A stretch of DNA of 26,080 nt from NCBI GenBank assembly GCA_051024685.1, contig JAZHPA010000039.1, forward strand, positions 1-26,080. Reading direction: 5' to 3'. This stretch comes from UBA12545 sp051024685 (GTDB lineage Bacteria; Bacillota; DSM-521; Neomoorellales; Neomoorellaceae). Of this stretch, positions 14,253-21,220 are shown piece by piece. A model generated the notes under the pieces. The model was not told the DNA's origin and did not search any database. It worked only from the letters and a program-made list of their open reading frames with translations. Both the position numbers and the translations under genes were made by a program. Positions within the stretch are counted from its first letter, which is position 1. Each line of letters begins with the position of its first letter.

Positions 14253-14780
14253 ATGCAAGAAGAGAAAACACAGAGAGGGGATAGCAAAAGGGAGGTCAAA
14301 GCAACAGTGGACGTTGCTCCTCTACCCCCTGTGGGTATAGGGATGGTATTAGGTCTGCTAGAAATGTTGGAGGACGCTAAAGGAAGGGAGGATATTTTTA
14401 GGCTAGCCAGGAGCCTTTCCCTGGAACTGGATGATATCGGCCCTGTGATCGAAGCAGCTACGCTGTTGGGTTTTATCGAAACCAGTAATGGCGATATCAG
14501 CTTAACGGAATTGGGGAAGAGCTTGCTTGCAGCAGACATTAACGGTCGGAAAGCCATTTTGGCCCGGCAGCTCAAGACTCTAAATGTCTTTCAAAAGGTC
14601 TTACAGTTGCTGAATTCAACGCGCAAGCGGAGTGTTCGCAGGGAGAAAGTGGTTGATCTATTCGAGCAGAGTATGTCGGACGAAGATGCAGAGCAGCTTT
14701 TTCAAACGATAGTAGATTGGGGAAGGTTTGCCGAAGTTATTGCCTACGATACCCAAGGCGAACGGCTCTATTTAGAATAA
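14253..14780 (+). CDS. Stand-alone AAA-associated C-terminal domain protein (ABC transporter accessory)
   Basis: This 175-residue soluble protein matches, by layout, the AAA-associated domain normally fused to the C-terminus of some NitT-type ABC ATPases. It has a winged-helix-like part, VLGLLEMLEDAKGREDIFRL, then IEAATLLGFIETSNGDISLT and ELGKSLLAADINGRK. A second helical half ends in DWGRFAEVIAYD. Here it is a separate gene. It may sense or gate the transporter from the cytoplasm. ATG 14253 lacks a good ribosome site, and an internal GTG (near 14307) after GGGAGG is a possible shorter start; translational coupling to the ATPase is another option. Confidence 0.78.
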   Translation: MQEEKTQRGDSKREVKATVDVAPLPPVGIGMVLGLLEMLEDAKGREDIFRLARSLSLELDDIGPVIEAATLLGFIETSNGDISLTELGKSLLAADINGRKAILARQLKTLNVFQKVLQLLNSTRKRSVRREKVVDLFEQSMSDEDAEQLFQTIVDWGRFAEVIAYDTQGERLYLE

Positions 14781-15243
14781 TTTCCCGGCCTTATGATACG
14801 ATACCCCGCAGAAGACTCATAATGGCCGGTGCTGAAACAAGCAAAAGGCTTAAGGTCAAATGTACCACCCCCATTTGGTATATCACAAAAGGGAAAAACG
14901 TCATCCATGAGACATGCCATTCTTTTCGAGCTTACCCGCCCAGGAGGAACCGCACTATTAAACTCAATTCCACCTGGCGCCCACCAAGGGGACGGTAGCC
15001 CTTCTTGCTTTAAGTGTAAAGGGATCTTGGTAGTATAGCAGATTTCGCGGGGTATGGGACCTTGACTGCTTATGGAATATTTCTACTATCCTCTGGGATA
15101 ACTCCTCCAGAAATTTACAGCTTATGAACGAAACTTTGACACATTACCCACTTGAGGTGGACGCGATCGCTTCCGCACGGCACGCTGAGAGAGGCACGGC
15201 CGCCGGGGTACTATGCTAGATATGCCGGACAACCATTTCTGCC
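14781..15243. other. Intergenic region without a convincing gene
   Basis: About 460 bases lie between the ABC operon and a convergent minus-strand gene. ATACCCCGC near 14799 has its exact inverse, GCGGGGTAT, near 15048, bracketing 250 bases. The open frame 14829-15038 inside it has no ribosome site and no family resemblance. TTGACT at 15062 and TACTAT at 15084 resemble a weak plus-strand promoter with nothing behind it. No strong terminator was found. Confidence 0.4.
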
Positions 15244-16104
15244 TCAGTTCCCGGTTTCGGAGCGCAGCGTCAGCAAAGCCACCTCCGGCGGGCAGAAGAG
15301 GCGCAGCGGCAGGACGGTGGTGCCCAACCCGCGATTGGTATAGACCTGCGTAGAGCTTCCCGCTACCTCGCGCAGGCCGAGGGGGTATTCGCGCCCGAGG
15401 GGCGGGCAGTACAGGGCCCCAACCCCCGGCAGCCGGATCTGCCCGCCGTGGCTGTGGCCGGAAAGCTGTAGTTGAATGCCCCCGCGCGCCGCTCGGGGTG
15501 CGAAGTCCGGTGCGTGGACCAGGAGAATTTTGAAGTCTCCGGGCGGTATGGGAGCCATCGCCCTCGCCAGGTCAGGGTCGCCGGTCAGAGGGTCGTCCAG
15601 GCCAATGAGCCAGAAATGCCGGCCGCCCTTCTCGACGCGGACGCTCCGGTTAACCAGAACTTCCACCCCAGAGTCAGCAAGGGAGCGGGCTATCTTTTCT
15701 TTGCCGAAGCGGTGGTCGTGGTTGCCCATGACGGCATACACGCCCAGGGGCGCCTTAAGTCCTTCAAGCGGCAGGGTGTCCGCCAGGGCCGACTCCGCCG
15801 AACGATCCAAAAGGTCCCCGGTAAAAACGATGAGGTCGGGGTCAAGGGACGAGATGAGCCTCGTTATCTGCGCCATGGAATCCTTGCTGCGGAACCGGCC
15901 AAACCCATAATGCAAGTCGCTAATATGAACTATGGTCAGCCCGTCAACTTCCGCCGGGAGCTCAGGTAGCGGCACCTCCACTCTTTCCACAACCACGCCG
16001 CCGGATCTCGCTGCCAGGCCGTAAAGCAGGAGCAAAACCAGGCCGGAAATGACCATGTTCAGCACGCGCCACGACAGAAGGCGGTAGATAACGTGTTCGA
16101 GCAT
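15244..16104 (-). CDS. Membrane-anchored metallophosphoesterase (YaeI/YkuE-like)
   Basis: This 286-residue calcineurin-like phosphoesterase starts with a hydrophobic anchor (residues 13-31). It carries all metal-site motifs: SDLHYG (Asp63, His65), FTGDLLD, GNHDHR, LLVHAPDF and GHSHGGQIRLPG. The GHSHGGQ form is typical of the YkuE/YaeI group, some members of which act on UDP-diacylglucosamine or phosphodiester lipids; the substrate here is not known. The start ATG follows GGGAGAGG by about six bases. Base composition from here to about 17600 is distinctly more GC-rich than the neighbouring operons. Confidence 0.9.
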   Translation of the reverse strand: MLEHVIYRLLSWRVLNMVISGLVLLLLYGLAARSGGVVVERVEVPLPELPAEVDGLTIVHISDLHYGFGRFRSKDSMAQITRLISSLDPDLIVFTGDLLDRSAESALADTLPLEGLKAPLGVYAVMGNHDHRFGKEKIARSLADSGVEVLVNRSVRVEKGGRHFWLIGLDDPLTGDPDLARAMAPIPPGDFKILLVHAPDFAPRAARGGIQLQLSGHSHGGQIRLPGVGALYCPPLGREYPLGLREVAGSSTQVYTNRGLGTTVLPLRLFCPPEVALLTLRSETGN

Positions 16105-16171
16105 CTATACCTCTCCCTGAGAGTCCCTTTACGCCCGGCGCAACCGCTCCGACGGCTCGCATAGCCGGCGA

Positions 16172-16399
16172 TCACCTGCCGCGCGTCCTCTTGCGGGTCG
16201 AAGGGAGCCGTTGCGCAGGTTCACCGGGCACGGGTTGAGCCACCTCGTTCTTGAGTTGATGAGAAAGCATGAGAACGCCCCCAGCGCATGCGCCGATACC
16301 TGCCGCCAGCAGAAGCCCAGCCCGGCCACCTTGCCCGCCACCGGAGCGACACAACAGCCGCCGTAACCCCCTTACACCGAATGTGCCCAAGCGGTTCAC
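16172..16399 (-). CDS. Possible small membrane protein
   Basis: A 75-residue frame starts at GTG 16399, about a dozen bases after the stop of the zinc-ribbon gene. It contains one hydrophobic segment (AGLLLAAGIGACAGGVLML) between two strongly basic ends. No clear ribosome site and no recognised family. The position between two same-strand genes and the membrane-like profile support it; an overlapping frame (16129-16341) is less plausible. Confidence 0.4.
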   Translation of the reverse strand: MNRLGTFGVRGLRRLLCRSGGGQGGRAGLLLAAGIGACAGGVLMLSHQLKNEVAQPVPGEPAQRLPSTRKRTRGR

Positions 16400-16411
16400 C
16401 CTGGTGAACTT

Positions 16412-17371
16412 TTATGCCAGCGGATGGCCACAGGCCCGGCAGTGGGGGAGAAAACGACTAGTTTCGATGCCGCACCGAGGACAGGTGATGGTTTGACCTG
16501 CACCGCACCAGGCGCAAAAAGGCCCAGGATTGGGAAAACCGCACACCGGGCACGCTCCCTTCCAGAGACGGCGGCGCTGCACGGCAGGCGCGGATAAAAA
16601 CCGGTTCTTGAGATACACCAGGGCGGCGACGCAGATCGCCGACCCGCCGATGGAAACAACCCATTCCACCGGGACGACGTCACGCAGGAAGGGATACGCG
16701 ATTTTAAAGGAGACCAGCAGTGCCTGCACCGCCCCAAAACCGAGGAAACTGGTGCCGATCACGGCATAACGGCCAAGGTAGGAACTCCGGCGGAAGAAGT
16801 TGAAGATGAAGAAGGTCAGGATGAAGGTAAACAGGGCATAACCAAGACAGGCGATCCCGGCCTTGAGGTCGCGGGCACGGCGAAGACGGGTCAGTTCCGC
16901 CTGCAACCGCGCCTGGGCCCGGTCAAATTCCTGCTGTGCGGGGTTGAGAATCTGGACCCGAAAAACCTCCAACTGTCTTTCCGCTTCCTCCCTGGCGGCC
17001 TGCGCTTCCTCTAGGGTTTTACGGTTTCGCTCCCACTGTGCCCGCTTGCCGGGGTCGTCGATGCCGCGGTCGAGGAGAGTGCGGTACTCCTCGCGGGCGG
17101 TTTCGTAGTCAAGACGCGCTTTGGTTTCGGCTTCCTGGCGTTGCCGGAGGATTCCAGCAAGCTCGCTTTCCTGCCCGCGCAACAGTCCCAGTTCCTGTTC
17201 CTGCCGGTCCAACTCGTACGCCTGGTGCAACCTTGCGTAGTTCGGGTGGGGGAATGCGCGATCAATGGCCACGGCCAGGCGAATGCCGCCGATCAGTAAA
17301 AATACGGCCAGCGCCAGGGCCAGGATCTTTTCCGCACGCGAGATCTCCCTTTCGTACGGGCTTTCTTCCAT
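16412..17371 (-). CDS. Membrane protein with long coiled coil and tandem C-terminal zinc ribbons
   Basis: I do not recognise this 319-residue protein as a named family. It shows an N-terminal membrane helix (13-35), then a charged Glu/Arg/Gln-rich coiled coil (about 45-165), three further hydrophobic helices (170-190, 200-220, 235-254) and two zinc ribbons at the end. The ribbons use Cys274/277/286/289 and Cys297/300/311/314 (CPVCG...CAWCG and CPRCG...CRACG). The coiled coil between the first two helices would lie outside the membrane and the ribbons probably in the cytoplasm. The start ATG follows GGGAGA. It is followed closely by the small basic membrane ORF and the phosphoesterase. Confidence 0.75.
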   Translation of the reverse strand: MEESPYEREISRAEKILALALAVFLLIGGIRLAVAIDRAFPHPNYARLHQAYELDRQEQELGLLRGQESELAGILRQRQEAETKARLDYETAREEYRTLLDRGIDDPGKRAQWERNRKTLEEAQAAREEAERQLEVFRVQILNPAQQEFDRAQARLQAELTRLRRARDLKAGIACLGYALFTFILTFFIFNFFRRSSYLGRYAVIGTSFLGFGAVQALLVSFKIAYPFLRDVVPVEWVVSIGGSAICVAALVYLKNRFLSAPAVQRRRLWKGACPVCGFPNPGPFCAWCGAGQTITCPRCGIETSRFLPHCRACGHPLA

Positions 17372-17752
17372 GCTGCTCTTCTCCCTATCTCAACATTTTT
17401 TGGTGACATCTTCCAGTTCGTGGGGCAACCGCTCCACCGTTGTCAAACTCAACCCAAGGCCTTAGGGTCGAGCGGGTGGCGAATGGCAGAACAAGGCTAC
17501 AAATCCTGGCCTGTCCGCCCGGTCCGCCCCGGACCCCGGGGCCGCACGGGGCCGGGCACCCGATGAGGGCGGTCACCAGCAGGAGCGCAACCTGCAAAAA
17601 GAGTACCGCGGCGAAGGCCGGGCTGCTCGCCCGGGAGGGAAATTCCGTTCGCCCTCACGCTAATAATCCCCCTCTCTTGGACCCTCTCGAGTCCCCCGAA
17701 CTAACGCGGGGGGAGGACACCCTTACAGCGGCTCGGAGAACTCGGGGCCTTT
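17372..17752. other. GC-rich stretch with no supportable gene
   Basis: Both strands carry open frames because of high GC. On the minus strand a frame beginning near TTG 17597 has a hydrophobic start ending in LVTALIGCPAP, which looks like a lipoprotein signal. It lacks a ribosome site and the remainder is low-complexity. No promoter or terminator is clear. Confidence 0.3.
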
Positions 17753-17972
17753 TCATGGCTTCGATGCCCTTTCACCGACGTTCTCGGGTAAGACCTCGGT
17801 AAGGTCCTTATCTAAGGGCTCGAATAGGCGCACCAAGCCTTCCTCCCCTTTTGTCGGCACGAAGCCTTGGAAAGCACTCACCATTGACATGGGGCCCGCC
17901 GGCGAGGATATTCCAGGTCGTCAGAAATCCAGCGCATCCCCACCAGAGTAACAGGGCCAGGTACAAAGCCAT
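17753..17972 (-). pseudogene. Two overlapping small frames, perhaps one frameshifted small membrane gene
   Basis: Minus-strand frame one (17972-17808, 54 residues) begins MALYLALLLWWGCAGFLTTW, a clear membrane or signal segment. Frame two (17890-17753, 45 residues) reads SAFQGFVPTKGEEGLVRLFE, then PLDKDLTEVLPENVGE, a plausible acidic soluble domain. A single frameshift near 17890 would join them into one protein of about 70 residues. Ribosome sites are weak. No family recognised. Confidence 0.35.
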
Positions 17973-18046
17973 TATCAGTACGGCTATTACCTTTTAACTT
18001 CTTCTTTATAACTTTTCTTTACCGACCAAACGGCGGAAAGGGGCTA

Positions 18047-20293
18047 CTACTCCCGGCCACCCCCTAGCAGTGGTAGCGCTCTGATTACCGCGGCGGTGAG
18101 TTCCTCCCAGGTAACCGGGTCCTCCGGCCGGAACTTTTCTATACCGTCTCCCCGCATGAACCCCAGCCCATAGGCCAGCCCGATGTAGTTCTGTTCCCGG
18201 ACGGAAAGGCCCTCTAAGTCGGTGAAGGGTGAAGTAATCCGATTGGGTATGCTTGCCACCTCACCATATCTCGCGGCGTTGACCAGCCACGCGGCCAGTG
18301 TTTTTCTATCTAGAGGCTTATCTGGAGCGAAAAACCCTTCCTTGGGCAGGATACCTAAGGCTACTGCGGTCTCGACCGTGCCGAAGTCCGGATCATTAGG
18401 TAGCAGGTCGCGAAAACTGGGCGTAGCAGGAACCTCCTCGTGGCCATAGTAGCGCCTGGCGGCAGCCGCCAGCACCCGGACGGCCTCCCGCCTGGTCACC
18501 GGCGCTGATGGCACAAACTTTTCCGGTGCAGGGAGGAGGCCGCTTTCGGCCAGCAGCTCCAGAGCCTCCGCCGCCCAGCTACCTCTGAAGTCATAACCTG
18601 TTCTCCCCCGATCCACAGGACGGCCATCAGGTCCCAGTACCTCTCCGGTCATCGCATCAACAGCCTGTACCTGGGGTGCCAAAGAGTATACGAGCTTTGC
18701 TTGCACATCTTTCCTGCGGCCGTCGCCCGTCCAGGGCAGGTAATACTTTAACCTGTACCCAATGTGGGCTACCCACTTGCTCGCTGCTTCTGCCGGCGAG
18801 ATAACGCCCTCGGCCGGTGGGAAGGTTACCCGGTGCCAGTCGTAGCGGTAGCCCACCACCCTGCCGTCAGAGCTGATGCTCACCTCCATGCCGTCCATGG
18901 GGAAGGGTACGCCGTTTACCACCCGGAAAAACCGGAAAAAGTAAGTTTCTGGATCCTGTTGCCATTCTAGCGAAGTTCTTTCAAGGGCTACATGGTTCGC
19001 GTAGGCAGGGCTAGCTTTCTGGATAAAGTCTCGGGCCACGGCCAGAGCTTCATCTCGCGTAAGACGTTTTCCTCCAGGGCCGGAAGGTTGCCCGCGGAAG
19101 GTATAATGGTGGAACTCCACGACTTCCCCAGTGGCCGGGTCGATGCCCACAGTCGGTGCCGCTCCTTCCTGCCCTTCTGAGCGCAGTACATAGCTCCACC
19201 ACGACCGACTGCCCAAGGGGCCGCTACTTTCGCCTCCACCAGACTGCTCCACCTGCCCTTCATACCCCAGGGCGTTAAAGAACTTTTCAGCAACCTCCCT
19301 GGCCTTAACCGGGTCCACCCCTGTAGCGGGAGCCCCAGGAGGATTCATTTCCCCTCTAATGTGTAGGTAATCTTCGGGAGCATACAACATGAATTCTTTG
19401 ACCGGTTCTCCCTGAAAGTCGAGGAAATCCCCCGTACGGGCATCCACCAGGTTAGCATACCGGCTGTTGACCTGGTAGACCAGTTTCACCTGTGGTGAAC
19501 CCCCTACACTGCCAGGGAAGACCGCATAAACCAACACCATCCCCGCCTTTTCCGCAACCCGTGCGGGGATCGCATTGGCCTCCAACACGGGCCCGTCAGT
19601 AGGCAGCTTTATATCCTCCCGCCATAGTAAGTTGTAGCCGGTAACCAGGCCGGTCACCGCATCCACAGAAATGCGGAGCCCATCGTCGCCTACAGGTATA
19701 CCCTTGTGGGTGCGAACCCAGGAGAAATGGTAGGCGATGCTCAAAGGCCCTTTAGGGTAGCCAAAATACCCGGATGGATAGGGTTCATAATTCATCTGAG
19801 CGAACTTCTCCGGCTGCAACCGCCGGGCGAGATTCTCAGCTATTTGTCGCGCCTTATCGCGGGAAATGACTCCTCCGGTTTCTTCTGTCCCTAGTTGGGG
19901 TGCCGGGTGCCAATACATTTCCAGGATCTCCCCCGTGGTTGCGTCGACTATGGCCCGGTAACCCCGCGGCAAACCCGGTGGGTAGAATAGACGCTCTTCT
20001 GCATCGATACGCCACACCGTTCGGCCGCGGTAACCATCTTCTTCTAGTACGATCCGCTCAGTCCCAGCAACAGGAAGATAGGGAAACGCTTCTCTTATGA
20101 TGGCCAGGGCCTCCCGGTCAAATATATGCGGTTTCTTCTGGCCCTCCTCTACCGGTACCGCCGGCCTCTTACCTTCTTCGGAGGATATACTTTCGGCCGA
20201 AAGTGCTGCTGCCCTCCCCGAAACCAAAACAAGAAAACCGGCCAAAAGCAGAACGATCGCCAGCAAATACCCCCGTCTTCTCCTGGCGCTCAT
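18047..20293 (-). CDS. Secreted PepSY/YcdB-type protein with three C-terminal S-layer homology domains
   Basis: This 748-residue exported protein has a signal peptide (basic MSARRRRGY, hydrophobic core, cleavage near residue 30). The long middle contains repeated YcdB/PepSY units, each ending in a DAxTGExx strand pair: IVDATTGEILEMY, SVDAVTGLVTGYN, LVDARTGDFLDF, IDPATGEVVEFH and AVDAMTGEVLGPD. PepSY-type modules are thought to inhibit or regulate peptidases outside the cell. Three SLH domains follow (about 565-745), for example FRPEDPVTWEELTAAVIRAL, which bind pyruvylated secondary cell-wall polymer. The ATG has GGGGGAG about seven bases upstream. The protein should sit on the outer cell wall. 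Confidence 0.92.
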   Translation of the reverse strand: MSARRRRGYLLAIVLLLAGFLVLVSGRAAALSAESISSEEGKRPAVPVEEGQKKPHIFDREALAIIREAFPYLPVAGTERIVLEEDGYRGRTVWRIDAEERLFYPPGLPRGYRAIVDATTGEILEMYWHPAPQLGTEETGGVISRDKARQIAENLARRLQPEKFAQMNYEPYPSGYFGYPKGPLSIAYHFSWVRTHKGIPVGDDGLRISVDAVTGLVTGYNLLWREDIKLPTDGPVLEANAIPARVAEKAGMVLVYAVFPGSVGGSPQVKLVYQVNSRYANLVDARTGDFLDFQGEPVKEFMLYAPEDYLHIRGEMNPPGAPATGVDPVKAREVAEKFFNALGYEGQVEQSGGGESSGPLGSRSWWSYVLRSEGQEGAAPTVGIDPATGEVVEFHHYTFRGQPSGPGGKRLTRDEALAVARDFIQKASPAYANHVALERTSLEWQQDPETYFFRFFRVVNGVPFPMDGMEVSISSDGRVVGYRYDWHRVTFPPAEGVISPAEAASKWVAHIGYRLKYYLPWTGDGRRKDVQAKLVYSLAPQVQAVDAMTGEVLGPDGRPVDRGRTGYDFRGSWAAEALELLAESGLLPAPEKFVPSAPVTRREAVRVLAAAARRYYGHEEVPATPSFRDLLPNDPDFGTVETAVALGILPKEGFFAPDKPLDRKTLAAWLVNAARYGEVASIPNRITSPFTDLEGLSVREQNYIGLAYGLGFMRGDGIEKFRPEDPVTWEELTAAVIRALPLLGGGRE

Positions 20294-20739
20294 TTCTTCA
20301 CTCCCCCAAAATTAAGATAATTTTCCCACCTCATTACCTCTTTTACGGAAGAGCGAAAAGAGCTTATCTAGTTCCATGATAAATAAGCGCTAACCTCTCC
20401 ATTCACATTTTGCGACCGCTGACCATGACCGTGACATCTTAGGTATTAACCTTAAACTAAAAACGGCTTGCGTTTAACTAGCCCATAGAAATCACCTCTT
20501 CCTATTCTATACCATATTGACGCTAATGAAAGGAAAAAGGTTGCATTCTTGGCAAAAAATTTTCCCCCTACTTGGCCAAGTGAAGGAAGCTAAAGGCTTG
20601 CGTTAGAAGGGAGCTGCGGGACAGGGGCCTCGTGGCCAGGGTAGAAAGGGTGCCGTTTTAATTTCGCTGGAAATGCTTGCCTTAGAAGCAACAACAGCGG
20701 AGACAAAATAGCCTTTGACCCGGGTTCTCCGCTGACCTC
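20294..20739. other. Intergenic region with palindromes but no gene
   Basis: It contains a perfect 12-base palindrome ACTTGGCCAAGT at 20570-20581. A 9-bp inverted repeat, CAGCGGAGA (20695-20703) with TCTCCGCTG (20726-20734), could be a hairpin. A minus-strand TATAGAAT around 20500 is a candidate -10 for the SLH protein. I see no RNA family or coding frame with support. Confidence 0.35.
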
Positions 20740-21054
20740 TTGGGAGAATTCTTCAGTCTGCCAGTAGGGTTAAAGAGAATAATGAGCGAGCTGGTGCTCT
20801 TCAACGTGGGTACCTTGCTGGCGCTGTGGAGCATGGCCCTGATGCTCAGGGAGCTGGCCCGGGCGTCTGCAGGTACCAGTAGAGGCCGAGCGGGACGCGC
20901 TCACCGGCCTGTACAGCAGGAGGACCTTCTTCGATGCAGTGGAGTGCGCGCTCGAGAAGGCCCGTCGTCGGGCCGCATGCCTGCGGTGGCCGTCCTCGAC
21001 CTGGACGGAATGAACCCCCACGAATTTCCTGTCGGCAGCCCTCGGGAAGAATAA
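20740..21054 (+). pseudogene. Degenerate diguanylate cyclase (GGDEF) relic
   Basis: The first frame encodes a membrane helix (LVLFNVGTLLALWSMALMLR). The second frame then reads ERDALTGLYSRRTFFDAVEC and ALEKARRRAACL, the hallmark start of a GGDEF domain (DxLTGLYNRR). The first frame resumes with VAVLDLDGMN, equivalent to the metal-binding DxD strand. Two compensating frame changes are needed and the GGEEF loop itself is missing, so it is inactive. It lies next to, and is oriented toward, an intact GGDEF/HD-GYP gene. Confidence 0.65.
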
Positions 21055-21083
21055 AATCTTCCCCGGGTCCTGCGTTTTAGGGG

Positions 21084-21108
21084 CAGAAAAGGCCGGCTCC
21101 GAGGCCTT
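21084..21108 (-). terminator. Candidate terminator of the FIST/GGDEF operon
   Basis: On the minus strand AAGGCC pairs with GGCCTT around an eight-base loop and runs into TTTTCTGC, about 115 bases past the stop of the GGDEF/HD-GYP gene. The stem is short and the T tract is four bases, so confidence is moderate. Confidence 0.4.
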
Positions 21109-21220
21109 GAAAAAGTAATACATTCCGCCGAACTAACAATTACCGTGACGGGGCATTCGACTACTACCTTTCCAGCTTTAGCGAGTCGTTCCTTATCGTA
21201 CGGCCTTTCGCTCGACCAAT

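Noticed and set aside
14829..15038. A 69-residue plus-strand frame after the ABC operon
   Set aside because: No ribosome site and no resemblance to a known protein; left as intergenic.
15472..15969. Two long plus-strand frames over the metallophosphoesterase
   Set aside because: They are GC-driven shadows; the minus strand has all catalytic motifs.
17440..17802. A 120-residue plus-strand frame
   Set aside because: Composition is random GC-rich, with no ribosome site and no domain-like pattern.
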